Below, piece after piece: positions 1-12,476 of a stretch of 64,000 nt of DNA. A model generated the notes under the pieces. The model had not been told where the DNA came from, ran no database searches, and saw only the letters and a program-made list of their open reading frames with translations. The DNA comes from Alectoria sarmentosa (Eukaryota > Ascomycota > Lecanoromycetes > Lecanorales > Parmeliaceae): NCBI GenBank assembly GCA_009733775.1, contig WOGZ01000019.1, forward strand, positions 1 through 64,000, given 5' to 3'. The position numbers and the translations under genes are program-made. Within the stretch, counting starts at the first letter, position 1, and each line of letters starts with the position of its first letter.

Positions 1-314
1 CTAAACCCCCCCCCCCAAAAAAAAACAATTGGCGCATTACTACATTTATTACTTATATTCACTCTTGCCCTCCAATCATCACCTCGCATTTCTTCCTCTT
101 TCTCCCAATCCTAGACAATTCCGAAAATCCCATGGCCAACATTTTCCATTGGCTCTCAAACCTCAATCCAAATCTACTTACTTTACCTCCCTCCCACCAA
201 CGCGCTTGCTGAGCCTAAACAAGCACCAACACGGTCACTGGTTGGCTGGCTCGCTCTTTCTTCCAATCAACACGCCCAGCAAGCATCTCCGATAATCCGA
301 ATTCCCTCTCAAAC

Positions 315-340
315 GTCCCAGTCCCAGTCCCAGTCCCAGT
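315..340 (+). repeat. hexamer tandem repeat (GTCCCA)x4
   Basis: Four perfect copies of GTCCCA run from 315 to 338, followed by a partial copy. It is a short simple repeat in the hapB upstream region. Confidence 0.9.
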
Positions 341-1128
341 AAACAGCTTTACCCATCTTACCCCACGGAAGATCGACTGCAACCGCGTTTAGGGAACAAG
401 GCGACCTATCGCGTTGCAGACTATTCTTCACTTCCCCAGCCTTTATCGACACAAGTTCGCATTAAGCAGCAACGTCAGGTCAGGTGATTGTTGCTGGACC
501 CAGTTCCACGGTCGCGCAAGCTAGCATTCATGCGACTTTCGGCCAGTGGGAACTCTCAATTGAAATCCTTCAACGTGCGTTTCATGCTTTTCCTTAGACC
601 CCTCCTCCACAACCACGAGGGCCATGGCCGTTGCTGTCCTTACTGTTGTTGTCATCGTCGGCAGCTTTTGAATGGCGGCGACGACGCGTCGATTTGGTCA
701 ATGAAGCATCTAACCATGAGGCATCAAACAGAGTTACCGTTAACATTCAATTGGAGCACAGTAGAGGCTGCTGCAATCCTGCTGACTCTGCCTCATTGCA
801 CGGCTGTCGCAAGAAAGCAAAGCCAGAATACACGAGACCTGCATACCCGACAGCGTTTGGATCAACAATACAAGCGCTTCAACACCGCCCCAGTCCCTCT
901 TAAACCACCCACACGCCACTCATACTCAAACACACTCCCGAACAACTCGAAACACTGTCCATTTAAATCATTCCGGACCTCATTCACCATTCACAAGTCT
1001 TAAAAGCACGCTGGGATACCCAACAAGTTCTGTTGATCGACAAGGTATGTTTTCGGCATGCAGGACCTCCGCTCTCCGCGCGCTATACTCTACTCTGCCA
1101 ACGCATCAAATCATCACCGCTCTTTGGC

Positions 1129-1164
1129 CATGCCTATGCCTATGCCTATGCCTATGCCTATGCC
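1129..1164 (+). repeat. hexamer tandem repeat (TATGCC)x5
   Basis: Five perfect copies of TATGCC (1135-1164) are preceded by one CATGCC variant. They lie inside the possible leader intron 1043-1250 upstream of hapB. Confidence 0.9.
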
Positions 1165-2115
1165 TTGCTCCTAAATGTTATTAACCCCGCTCCCTGTCGT
1201 GTCCATATCTATTAATGTAACCAATGCTAACACGTTTATGGCTGACGAAGCCGACCGTTGACTCTGCGAACCCTTGGCTTTAATTGCCTGCCTCGCTTCA
1301 TACCTCTGCTGTGGAAAGATACCTCCAACGGTGGCAACGAAACCTTACCCCGACATTCCACCACCAAGGACTCGCATCGCCTCATTCCAACCCGAAAAGT
1401 CAACATCGCAGGCGTTGTGCTGCTAGTGTATACGGATCAAGAAGATAATAGTGGAGTCAATATTCCCTCAAGTTTATTCTCGTTGTCTAGCGCCATACGA
1501 CGACCGTTGAGGCAACCGGCGCATCAGTGGCCAGCATTATCGTGGCGAACCTTGAGTCACGAGTAAGTTGACAACGCACGCAAATCGCGGAGCCTGGTCG
1601 CTGCATAGAAGCCCAACCACCGCCTCACTGAGCAGCTTCCGTCACCCAGCCTCCGTCACGCCTTATCGTGTACTACGACCCACAAATCATTAAAAGCACA
1701 GGGAGTCTTCGGCTGATCCAGTACACTTGTTGTTGTTGTGAAAAGGAGCTTTGATTTTGGTGAGTTGCTGATTTGTTCCTTCATCCAATCGAACCTAAGG
1801 TTTATGTGCTGGAGGCTAAGATATGCCAGGGCTGCAGCTCCGCGCATAAACATCATCCAATCCACGCAGCCGGCTGGCCCCGCCGCGAAAGCCTGTGTGG
1901 AGACCAACGAGTAGCTTCTTCCAATCATACCCAGAGAAGTCCACTCTGCAGTTCTGACATCTCCAAATCCCCGCACATCCTTGGTAAGCTTCCCCGTGGA
2001 CTCCCTTTTTCAGCCTATCCGGCCCTTGGTCACGCTGATTCGCGTGTGCAGGCACAGACGCCGTTCACGAGCCACACAACAAACATACATAAAGCTACTC
2101 GACCAGGTTCCATTC

Positions 2116-3216
2116 ATGATGGATTACGCGCAGACTCAAGCACATTCTTACGGTCAGCATCCGCACGCGCCGCACATGCAGGCCTACTCCAATGCACAAC
2201 AGAGTCCAACAATTACATCTCCACCTAGCCAACCGCCACACATGCAACATCAACCACAGGCTTCTTCCATCCTGCCCTCTCAAGGACACTCATACCAGGC
2301 GCAGCAACCACCTCAGGCATCCCACACGGGTCTCAACTATCCTCAGTCCTACGTTGGTCAGCCAAACATGCATCAACAGTACAATATCACGCCAGGCCAA
2401 GCAGCAGCCATGGCTACTGCAGCCGCGTCAGGGCAGCAGAGTTACGGCTACCCGATGCCTCAGACCTCGATGGCTGGATCACCGCGGGTGGGGGGCATCG
2501 CTGTCAAAAATGAGCGAACACCGCGTTCACCACCGCAAGTGCCGAACTCAATGGGACCTCTACCTTCGCAGGTCTCTCAAAATCACAGAATGTCCCAAGG
2601 TCACATGGGACACTCTGTCAGAAGCCCGCACGGCCAGAGCGCTCAAACAGTGATGATGGGCCATCAGCCTCCACGAAACTCTGTCCCACCCCAGATGCCG
2701 CCGCCTCCCCAACACCAGCAACACCACGCGGCTTCTCCTGAGGCTGGCCCTACCGGTGCCGAAGAGGCACCACTCTATGTCAACGCGAAACAGTTTCACC
2801 GGATTCTGAAGCGACGCGTGGCTCGCCAAAAGTTGGAAGAGGCACTTCGACTTACCTCAAAGGGTCGCAAGCCATACCTGCATGAGTCGAGGCATAAGCA
2901 TGCGATGCGACGACCAAGAGGACCCGGCGGGAGGTTCCTGACTGCCGAGGAAGTCTCGCTGATCGAGAAAGGCGAAGGCGGAGAACTACAGAAGTATGCT
3001 CCCAAGGTCCTGGAAAACCTGAACAACCAGGAATCCGACACATCAGGGCCGGCCAAATCTAGCAACTCTGGTGGGTCCAAGAGAAAGTCGGGCGCTCTTG
3101 ACGAGGATGAGAGCACACCTCCTAGTAAGAAGGCCAAGGTCGAACCGGCTAAGGACACACCGAGTGGTGAGAGCGAAGAGGCGGATGAAGAGGACGAGGG
3201 CGACGATGACGCATAA
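2116..3216 (+). CDS. hapB: CCAAT-binding transcription factor subunit HapB (NF-YA/Hap2)
   Basis: Single-exon gene of 366 aa. HapB is the DNA-recognising subunit of the nuclear heterotrimeric CCAAT-binding complex (HapB/HapC/HapE). The NF-YA core is near residues 216-280. It begins with the subunit-association helix (YVNAKQFHRILKRR) and continues into the DNA-contact helix (YLHESRHKHAMRRPRG, then GGRF). The N-terminal half is rich in Gln, His, Pro and Met, as expected of an activation region. The tail has a basic patch (PPSKKAKVE, a likely nuclear signal) and ends in an acidic run. The ATG at 2116 follows the likely leader intron and opens with MMDYAQTQ; the frame is open further upstream but only from a non-ATG codon inside that intron. 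Length fits filamentous-fungal HapB. Confidence 0.95.
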   Translation: MMDYAQTQAHSYGQHPHAPHMQAYSNAQQSPTITSPPSQPPHMQHQPQASSILPSQGHSYQAQQPPQASHTGLNYPQSYVGQPNMHQQYNITPGQAAAMATAAASGQQSYGYPMPQTSMAGSPRVGGIAVKNERTPRSPPQVPNSMGPLPSQVSQNHRMSQGHMGHSVRSPHGQSAQTVMMGHQPPRNSVPPQMPPPPQHQQHHAASPEAGPTGAEEAPLYVNAKQFHRILKRRVARQKLEEALRLTSKGRKPYLHESRHKHAMRRPRGPGGRFLTAEEVSLIEKGEGGELQKYAPKVLENLNNQESDTSGPAKSSNSGGSKRKSGALDEDESTPPSKKAKVEPAKDTPSGESEEADEEDEGDDDA

Positions 3217-4025
3217 TCATCGCACCGCTTAAGGCCAAGGGAGTCTTCGAGCCGTTCGAGTCCTTCCAGGCTATTTCACGACTTACGCAGCGTTGCTTTT
3301 CGATTCGATTCAGCACAGCACATTTGGACCAATCACGATTTTAATTCACCCCCAACTCTCATTTGTCGACACATATCATGCAGCTCGCAGATACCCCTTG
3401 CATTGGAAGATGAGCGATTTTTTTCATAGGATCAAGCGTTGGCGAAAGTTAGAAGATTCTCCCTCATCGGGACAAAAGGGACATGTTTGCAGGGGTCGGA
3501 AGGATGTTTTGCATGGACTTGGGCAAATACTGACTAAATCTTTCATGTTGAACGAATCTCATTCTTCTTGTCAGCTTGCGTACAGTATGTACTGATGGAT
3601 CTTGCATGGAGGGGAATCTTTGTGATTGTATAAACATCATCAGATGAGCTTGCCCCGTGTTAAATAGCAACAATGGAGACTGGTCTTCAAGAGTATGGCA
3701 ACAATTTAGCCATCCTCTGATCGTTCCAAAATTAAAATGTAGCAAGAGGCCCGATGAATGGGTAGATAGATATATGTCGAAGTGGAATGTTCTATGGCTG
3801 TATAATAATGATAATAATAGTCAAGCTCGAAGACAGCTTGCCAGCTGCGTTCGAGGCGTTTGAAGTCAGCCTTGGCGCCTTGCTAGCTTTGTTTTGCCAC
3901 GACACCTCACACAGTTACTTACGTTCAAGGTTACGTCGTTCTGTCATCAAACACCCGAAGTTGATGTGTCCTCACCTCACGAGCGCAAGGGAATCCCTTC
4001 GCTCTTCCCTCATCAACCATCCATA
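3217..4025. other. intergenic: hapB 3' region and VPS10 promoter
   Basis: About 800 bp between two genes on the same strand. ORFs here are short and unrelated to any family I recognise. It should hold the hapB 3'UTR and the VPS10 promoter; no distinct motif was identified. Confidence 0.6.
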
Positions 4026-7000
4026 ATGATTCTACGAAGCTCTTCTTCTTCTTCTTTCCTCATCTCCCTCTCCCTTCTCCTTCTGCAAGCACTATGGCTG
4101 ACGGGAACCGCCTCCGCAAAGAAAGATGCTCCACGCATCACCAAATACAAACTCGATAACCCTCCCGCTGCCCCACCTCTTTACTTCGAAGATTCAGATG
4201 TCTTACTTATCCTTGATACTACGGGGAATGTAATCAGATCGGAAGATGCAGGCGACGAGTGGGCCGTCATTGACAATGTTCCGGAAGGACGAGCATGGGA
4301 TTTGGTGCTGCACCCTTACAATAAAAAGATGGCGTACGTATGGGGGAAAGAGAAAACTCATTGGATAAGCGACGATCGGGGCAAATCGTGGCGGAGTTTT
4401 GATATAGAGGCATACCCTGTCCCGTTCAGGCCGCCCTTCAGCTTCCACGCGGCAGACAGCGACAAGGTGATTGTCAACGTCTGCACAGAACCATTCGCGT
4501 GCAATGAGATGGCTTACTACACTAAAGACGCTTTCAGGACCCGTCCAATAGAAATGAGGCAGGATACCAGGGGTTGCGTCTTTGCCAGGTCAACGCCCCA
4601 GTTCCAAACAAGCTCAGACGACAAAGATGACGATCGTGTGGTCTGCGTTGTGAAGGGACGCTATGCGAGCCCTTGGTCAACGAAAGACAACCGACTCGTA
4701 GTCTCCGATGACTATTTCAAGGACGAGGAAGAGGAGCCGGTTCTGGAAGGTGACCGTACGGTCCAAGGGATCATCAACATCGCTGTCGTGAAGGGCTTTT
4801 TGGTTGCAGCAGCGAGTGCCAAGGGTACAGACGAGCTGGCTATGTATGTGACCGATGACGCGCAGACTTGGCACAGAGCTGTGTTTCCCAACGATCATAA
4901 GTTGGAGGAAGATGCCTACACAATCCTGGAGAGTACCAATTATAGCATTCAGGTGGACGTCATGACTACATCGTCGATCAACGCCATGGGAGTGCTCTTT
5001 ACGAGTAATTCGAATGGGACCTACTTCACTCGCAATATTGAGCATACAAATAGGAACTACAAGGGCATCGTGGACTTTGAGAAGATAGCGGGAATCCAGG
5101 GGATCGTGATGGTCAACGTAGTGGACAACTGGGAGGACGTGGAACGGTCGCCCCTTGCTCAGAAGAAGATCAAGAGCAAGATCAGCTTTGATGATGGGAG
5201 GACATTCCAGCCACTCACCACGGACGACCACGACGAGATACATCTCCACTCTGTTTCACAAATGACCAACTCGGGCAGAGTATTCTCAAGTCCCGCGCCA
5301 GGGCTTGTCATGGGAGTTGGCAACCAAGGCAAATACCTTAAGGAATACGAAGAATGTGACCTCTATGTCTCCGACGACGCTGGCTTGACCTGGCGGAAGG
5401 CAGTGAAAGAAGCTCACAAGTATGAGTTCGGTGACAGGGGTTCCGTATTGCTCGCTATCTATGACGAGGGTCCCACAGACACCATTCAGTATTCTCTCGA
5501 TCATGGCAAATCCTGGGAGAAGGCAGACCTTGGTGACAAAGTTCGCGCCAAGCTACTCACGACCACACCCGACTCTACCAGTCTCAAATTCTTTATCATG
5601 GCTACCACCGGCGGAGGATCAGATCTGGAGCACATGGCAATCGCTATTGACTTTGCTGAGCTTCACGAAGGAAAATGTGAGGACAAGGACTTCGAGCAGT
5701 GGTTTGCGCGCGTGGATGAGAAGGGAGACCCGACTTGTATCATGGGTCACAAGCAATGGTACCGCAGACGCAAGGCCGATGCCGATTGTTTCGTAGATGA
5801 AGAGTTCAGAGACCCTGTACCGGGGTTCGAGCCTTGCACTTGCGTCAAAGAGGACTTCGAATGCGACTACAACTTCATTCCCAGCGAGGATGAAAGCGAG
5901 TGCATTCCGGCTGGAACTTTGCCGGTGCCTAAAGATCAGTGCGACGGTTCAGACGCCAGATATATGGGCAGCTCTGGCTTCAGGCTCATCCCTGGCAATG
6001 ACTGCGATCGAGAAGCCAAGGGTGCTGTCGCGTTGGACGAGGAAGTAGAGCGGTCTTGCAACGATACCATCAGGCCACCCGCAAGTGGACAGATAACCAA
6101 GGAACTTACAAATTTCGCTGCAAGACGCTTCGAAGAGTACTTTTACTTGGAGAGGACTGACAGGAGTACGGGAACGGACGAGACCATCGTCATGCGGACT
6201 GATGAACGTGAGGTTTTTATTACTACCGATGCTGGAAAGACCTGGGATCAGGTTCTCAAGGACGAAGAGATCACGGCCATTTACCCTCACCAATACTTCA
6301 ACGATGTTGTCTACTTCCTCACCGGCAGCAAGAAAGTTTTCTACTCGGTCAATAGAGGCGTCACTATTGGCCACTTCGAAGCCCCAGCAGAGCCCACTCG
6401 AGACAAGCTTCAGATCCTGGGCTTCCATGCTGACTACAAGGACTGGCTCATCTGGACTGGTGCAGTCGACTGCGATGGACCCAGCAAGGGCAATTGCCAT
6501 AACGTTGCGTTCTTCAGCGAAGACAGAGGAGCCACTTGGGAACATAGGTTACGTTATGTCAACAAGTGCGAGTTCATCAAGGAGGCAGGCCGTGGAGGCA
6601 ACGAAAAGCTCGTGTATTGCGAGCAGTACGAAGACGAAAAGCCTGACAATCCTCTGCAGCTGAAGTGGAGCGACAACTGGTTTGCAGACGACCACAAGCC
6701 ATTCGACGATATCATTGATTTCGCCACCATGTCCGAGTTCATTGTTGTAGCTGCCAGACGGGAAGATGATCGTGATGCTCTTACATGCCATACCAGCGTG
6801 GATGGCAAGACGTTCGCTGACGCAAGATTTCCGCCGAGCTTCGAGGTGCCTGCTCAGAAGGCTTATACGGTGCTAGATAGCTCTACACACGCGGTCTTCT
6901 TGCATGTCACGGTCAATAATCGCGAAGAGTCTGAGTATGGCTCGATCATCAAGAGTAACAGCAATGGCACATCTTATGTCATGAGCCTCAACGGCGTTAA

Positions 7001-8549
7001 TAGGAATCGTCGGGGATATGTCGATTTCGAGAAGATGCTGGGCCTCGAGGGAGTCATTCTGGTCAATACTGTTGCCAACATTGACGAGGCCGATCAGGGT
7101 AAATCCAAAAAGCTGAGAACCATGATTACGCACAATGATGGCGCTCAATGGGCACCTTTGCCAGCCCCGTCAAAAGACGCTGAGGGTCGCAAATACGAGT
7201 GCGATCCTAAGGACACTTCGAAATGTTCTCTGCATCTTCACAGCTACACCGAGCGCCGGGACCCGCGTGCTACGTTCTCGTCTCCGTCAGCCATTGGTTT
7301 AATGATGGGCGTTGGTAACGTTGGCCAGTATCTGGGCAGGAAACCTGATGCAGACACGTTCATCACTCGAGATGGTGGCGTTGAATGGTACCCTGTCAAG
7401 AAAGGTAATTACATGTGGGAGTATGGCGACCAGGGTTCAATCATCGTCATCGTCGAAGAGGATGTTGCCACTCGATCTGTTTTCTATTCTCTGAACGAAG
7501 GCATCGATTGGCAAGAATACGTGTTCGCTGACGCTGACTTTACCGTTGCGGCCATCTCTACTGTTCCCTCGGACAAGTCGCGGAATTTCATTCTGTGGGG
7601 TAGAGACAGCGCAAGTGGCAGCACCGTTGCTACTGTCAATCTTGACTTCACAGGCTTGGCAGACAAGCAATGTGGACTCGACGAGAAGAATCCAGAGAAT
7701 GGCGACTACTACCTCTGGGAACCCAAGCATCCTAATCAGCAAGACAACTGCCTATTTGGACATGTTGCGCAATACCATCGCAAAAGGCCTGAAGCCGAAT
7801 GTTATAACGGTTTGGATATACAACATCTACACAGCATCTCCCGACACTGCGAGTGCACGAGGGAGGATTTTGAATGGTAAGGCTCTGATACTTGGTCCCT
7901 TTGTTTCCTTCATTTATAGATTCTTGTTGACACGTTCTTTAGTGATTACAACTACGAAGTCGGCAATGACGGCTCCTGCGGACTCGTCCCTGGTCTGCCG
8001 CCACCCGATCATAGCCAAGCCTGTGTCGACAATCCGGAGCTAAAGTCCTATTTTACTCCCACAGGCTATCGCCGCACTCCACTCGACACTTGCAAAGGCG
8101 GCAAGGAACTAGAATACACATCGCAACCAATAGCCTGCAAAGACCACGAAGACGAGTTGGAAGATGAACAGCGCAAGAAAGGTCTCAGCGGGTTCTGGTT
8201 CTTCGTGCTCGTATTTGTCCTACCGGTCGTCATCGCAGGAGGAGTCGGATACTGGGTTTGGGCCAATTGGGACGGCAAGTTTGGACGCATCAGGCTTGGT
8301 GATTCAGGCAGTGCATTCGATGCAGATAAGCCATGGATCGCATGGCCAGTTGCCGCGGTCAGCGCTGTGGTTGCTGTGGTGGCTACATTACCGCTTCTGA
8401 TCGCGAGCGCGTGGAGAGGGGTTAGCGGGCTGTTCAGGAGTGGACGGAGGTATACGCATCGGAGTGATTTTGCCAGGGGGGGAAGATACGCAATTGTTGA
8501 CCCAGATGAGGACGAGCTGTTGGGAGACGATGAAGAGGACGAAGTGTAG
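4026..8549 (+). CDS. VPS10: Vacuolar protein sorting receptor Vps10 (sortilin family)
   Basis: Two exons, 4026-7876 and 7943-8549, with a 66-nt intron (GTAAGG to TTTAG). The product is 1485 aa. It is the type I receptor that carries vacuolar hydrolases such as carboxypeptidase Y from the late Golgi to the prevacuolar compartment. Residues 1 to about 30 are a signal peptide (serine run, then a leucine-rich core). Two sortilin ectodomains follow, each with repeated SxDxGxxW-type blades (for example ISDDRGKSW, VSDDAGLTW) and each closed by a Cys-rich module containing EDFECDYN. The splice rebuilds the second EDFECDYN exactly, which fixes the junction. A hydrophobic span lies near 1366-1391 and a second near 1413-1440, before an acidic cytosolic tail (DEDELLGDDEEDEV). 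The ATG at 4026 was chosen because it starts the signal peptide. Confidence 0.95.
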
Positions 8550-9040
8550 GAGGGTACGAGTACTGGAAGGGAGAGAGAGGACAACGGCATTGGGAGGCGT
8601 TTATCATGTTTTCCAAATGGTTGGAGAAGGATCAATTCCATTGTTCCAAGTTCAATTCTCGTCCTTTAGTTCACAATGAGATTGATAGCGAGCGCGTGCA
8701 TTCCTTCCGGGATCTGGAATGTATTGTCGTCATAGTGAGCTTGAATACTCGTACAGTGGAGAGGTGGGTAGATATAGCACTTGTCTTGGCCCAGCAGCTT
8801 CCACTAGACCCTCGGACCCTAGATGTACATATATACCTACCTACCTACTTTTATCGACATCATTATCTAGCCCGACTTCAATTCAGTTCATATGGAGCGA
8901 CTACGAGTATGATGCTCATTCCTCGGCACTGCTCCTAGGTAATTAATTAATCACTTGGAAATCAAATCATCTTTCTTTTGCGACAATTCCCTTTCTTTGA
9001 CATGGCCATTTTCTCGAGTGGAATTATTAACATCTGAAGA
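8550..9040. other. intergenic: VPS10 3' end and cytidine deaminase promoter
   Basis: About 490 bp between tandem genes. It is AT-rich with ACCTACCTACC near 8836. No gene or clear regulatory motif is seen. Confidence 0.6.
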
Positions 9041-10247
9041 ATGCAGACAGGCTCTGATCAATTTGGTCTCGACGACCGCTCCTTGGAGGAGCTCAAGAAC
9101 AAGGCCATTGCTGCCAAGGGGCGGGCGTATTGTAGGTGCTTTCGGTTTGTACGACTACTGCACAGCTTTTGCACCCACTCGGATCTTTTCATCTGTCCCA
9201 AGACAAGAAAGCTCCCCATGTTTGAAGCAGTGTAACCTCGTTGCGTGTCAAAAACCCAATACTTTGAACTCTTCTTACTCCCATCGAAATGCACACTCCC
9301 ACTTGGCCGGAAAAGGCGCTCTTGTAGTCGGATTTTCTGGTCTGTCGACTCGTGGATGCTGTCTACTCGTCCCCCGCGTCCAATACTGCTTTCTATCTAT
9401 CGAGTACAGGAGATATTATTGTCTATACTGATTTTCTGTAAACCGAAAATACGAGGTATTATTATATCATTATTATTGATTGGCTGATGCGAGGCCAGGT
9501 CCATACTCCCACTTCCGCGTCGGTGCCGCTCTGTTGGCTGAAGATGGCTCCATTATCACAGGAGCTAACGTGGAAAATGCGAGCTATCCGGTGGGGACAT
9601 GTGCTGAGAGATGTGCATTGGCGACCGCCGTGGTGAGTCGGTCTTGCGTGTCCTTTTCCAATTTCTTTTCCACTTTCACATGCTTCATCGCTCTGGCAAG
9701 ATTCGAGGCAATCCATTACTCTCCAACGCTTTCTATCCTACTCGAGCCTCAAGGCCGATGTCCAGTGGCTAACGAGGTGCCCGGTCCCACAGACAGAAGG
9801 TCGTTCATCCTTCAAAGCACTGGCAGTAGCCACAGACATCACCCCACCAGGTACGTGTGCAATTAATCGTATCAGGCCTCCCTCCTTGTCCTTCTCCTTG
9901 TCTGCAAGACCCCAAGAGGACTAATCAAAGATATCAAAGCTTCGCCATGTGGCATGTGTCGTCAATTGTGTGTCGCCGTCTCCCACGCCTTTCCCCCACC
10001 TCCACATTGCGTCCCGCATCCACTAATCAACGAGTACTAGCATCCGCGAGTTCTGTCCTCTATCAATACCTATATTCATGTATGACAAAAATGCAAACTA
10101 TGTGGTCAAGACGCTCGAGCAAGTACGTGTAGACCGTTTCACTTGGCAAGAGAGTGCATGTGACGCTGATGGCGGAGAGTGTAGTTGTTACCGATGAGTT
10201 TCGGACCAGAAGATTTGAAGGGAGCGACTTCGGAACCGGCGAGATAG
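9041..10247 (+). CDS. CDD1: Cytidine deaminase
   Basis: Six exons: 9041-9131, 9499-9632, 9793-9850, 9940-9967, 10041-10122, 10185-10247 (456 nt, 151 aa). The enzyme hydrolyses cytidine and deoxycytidine to the uridine forms in pyrimidine salvage. The zinc site is visible: a Cys-Ala-Glu motif in GTCAERC (the Glu is catalytic) and PCGMCRQ, which supplies the other two ligand cysteines. PYSHFRVGAAL and NVENASYPVG are family signatures. Every junction keeps frame and rebuilds a conserved motif (exon 1/2 gives AYCPYSHF, exon 3/4 gives PASPCGMCRQ, exon 4/5 gives FIREFC). Branch-like CTAATC or CTGAT precedes most acceptors. Intron 1 is 367 nt and intron 2 is 160 nt, both long for this window; exon 4 is only 28 nt. 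Length is normal for the family. Confidence 0.92.
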
Positions 10248-10626
10248 AAGAATGGTAGACTGAAGAGATGGGGACGATGGGGTGAGCCAACTGCAATTGA
10301 GGCGGTTGGTAAAGGGCTGAAGAGGAGTGGTGCGTCAAGCCGAGAAAGCTCGCATGGTGGTTGTCAATTCCAAGAATCGATACACCAACGCTGACCCACA
10401 TGTAACCCAAAAGTCACATGTCTCAAGGACAACACGTCTAAAGGACAACACGTCTACCAGATCGAGTCGTAGCCGCTTGATGGAGTTTGGGGATGATGAT
10501 CAGAGGTGAGATTGGCCTAAGGACATCACGTGATTATGGCAATGCATACGTTTGTGCTTCTTTCATGCTCGAAATCATCGTTGTAAAGCTTCTCCAGCAC
10601 GCAATTACTTCCCTCCCAACAAGGCC
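10248..10626. other. convergent 3' intergenic region
   Basis: Spacer between cytidine deaminase (+) and eIF3d (-). It contains a direct repeat of AAGGACAACACGTCTA (10426-10441 and 10440-10455). Otherwise nothing is recognised. Confidence 0.6.
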
Positions 10627-12476
10627 CTACTCTTCATCCCCACCCGCTTCGGTCCCCTCAACTTCCTCTCCGTCCTCCTCGTCGAACGTCCCCACCGGCA
10701 CCTCATACAATCTCAACAAGGCCTTGTTTGGATCCTTCACCAGGACGTATTTGCCATCTTTCATATTACGGCACATATCCACAATGGTCCGAACGATACC
10801 CCAGCCGTTAGCGAGGTTGAGATTCATTTGCTCAGCGAATTTGCGAGGATCATAGCCGACGACGCCGAGGATGACATGGCGGTCGGGAATTTTGGGGGAA
10901 GCTCGGGATACGAAACTGTCATTAAGAGTCAGGAGATTGTGGGGAAGGAGTAGCATGTTTAGAAATGCTTACCCGAGTTTCATCACGTCTGCACCAGCCA
11001 ATATAGCTTGTGTAGCCCATCTCGCCAACTTGCAGCTGTTGTTCTTCATCTCCGTTGCTACCACCGCACCGCGCTGGCTCGTGAGTTTGGTCCTCCAGTC
11101 TAGAGCACCACCGCTACCTTGCGCCTTATGGTCAAACTCATTCAGTGCTTTAAGGGTGAGTAGTTGATCTTCGCCACTGATGTTGTTCTTCACAACTGCA
11201 TCGATTTCTGTGCGAACGATCAGATGCAGGGGATCTTCGTCTTTCTCGAGCGAGAGGTCGAAGCGTCTGTATTTGTAGGCTTTCGATGCTAAAGGTTCGG
11301 TCTCTTCTGACGGGTTGTAGAAGGGGTTTTCGTGCTGCATTTCCAACTTGCTCGTTTCGCTCTCCATGACGGTTTGATTTGCAAAATTGTGATTGATGAA
11401 GGTCGCCTCCAGAGCGAGAGCACCAGGGAAGTTGATACTGTCTTTGTTGCCCTCGCTCGCCTCTAGAGGCGCATCCGCAGCGTTTTCATTCACAGATACC
11501 ATATCCAGAGACGATCCGTCTCGTTTGTCGAGATACAATTTACCTCCTTGCTTCGTGATGACTAAATCCCAACTGTAGACGGATCGGGGAGCGCACATGA
11601 GCATGGAGAGGATATTGTCGGTAGCGAAAATGGTGGCTTCATCTTTCTCGGCCAGTTCTTGAATTATGGGATCTGAAGAGGTGGTTACATTGTACGCAGC
11701 GCGATCCACGACGTTGAGTTTCCGCTCCGTATTCTTGACAGGAGGTTTATCGTAATTGCGATCGTAGTAGTAGAGGAAACCGTAGCCATCGATGTCTTCA
11801 CCGGCTGAGGTCTCGAGGTTGAGCTTCAGGAGCCGGGCGAAGTCGATCTCTTCTAACATTGTCCAGTCAGGTTTGATGTTCACCGAGGAGTCGCGATTCC
11901 GTTGGGGCTTGTCATAATCCTTCCAGCCGAATCTTCTTCCACCCCGTCCGCCTCGAGCACCTCCCCGTTGGTCGTAAAGGTAGGCTTGTTGACCACCGCG
12001 GCCGCCCACTCTTGAGTTCTGGAACGTGCCTCGTCCTCCACGTTGGTCGCGCCCGCCTCGTCCTCGACCTCGGAAAATGGTACCACCGCCACGTCCGAAA
12101 CCTCGAATCTTAGTTGAGGTGCGGGTATTGTCGACCACAGAGAAGGATGATTCATCTTCTGCTACTTGGACTGCGAATAGACTGGAAGTGCCGGCACCGT
12201 AGACTTGCTGGTCTGCGAATATTGTCAGCTATGGTGATAATTTTGGCTACTACATTGAGATGCTTGACCCCTATAGTTCCTGTTATACTGCTGCCTCCCT
12301 CCTCTTCCATCCCTGTCTTTGCCCTCTGTCGTCCAGTCTGCCATGCGCCCCAGCTTGTCTCCTTTGGAGTATGGTGCGTATGGAACGCCATCCACGAGGG
12401 CGTCTGTAGTAGTAGGTGGGCCCCATGAGTCTTCAGACGGTAGAGCGGTGACTATCGAGGACAAAGAAATCGGCAT
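10627..12476 (-). CDS. Translation initiation factor eIF3 subunit D
   Basis: Three exons on the minus strand: 12476-12269, 12212-10973, 10915-10627 (1737 nt, 578 aa). eIF3d is a cap-binding subunit of the eIF3 complex that helps recruit 40S ribosomes. The N-terminus has the conserved SEDSWGP and GVPYAPYSKGDKLGRMADW, followed by an RGG-rich stretch (GRGGG, FRGRGRGGRDQRGG). The body carries family blocks such as PDWTMLEEIDFARL and APRSVYSWD. The C-terminus has KLGFVSRASP, rebuilt by the second splice, and ends in an acidic tail. The first intron uses a weak donor (GTCAAG); it was chosen because it joins NYR directly to DQQVYGAG, which is conserved. Length fits fungal eIF3d. Confidence 0.93.

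Larger units (their letters stand above)
1..2115 (+). promoter_or_regulatory. hapB upstream region and 5' leader
   Basis: This stretch holds no convincing coding gene; its ORFs are short and low in complexity. It carries three perfect CCAATCA boxes (72-78, 263-269, 1921-1927) and further CCAAT pentamers near 1221, 1785 and 1857. A likely 5'UTR intron runs 1983-2051 (GTAAGC to GTGCAG), directly before the hapB start. A second possible leader intron is 1043-1250 (GTATGT to GAAG), which is less certain. HapB is part of the CCAAT-binding complex, and autoregulation of hapB is known in Aspergillus nidulans, so these boxes may be autoregulatory sites; that is inference. Confidence 0.5.

Noticed and set aside
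488..1003. Plus-strand open frame of 171 codons upstream of hapB
   Set aside because: The composition is random-looking, the frame opens at a non-ATG codon, and it overlaps other unrelated frames in a probable leader.
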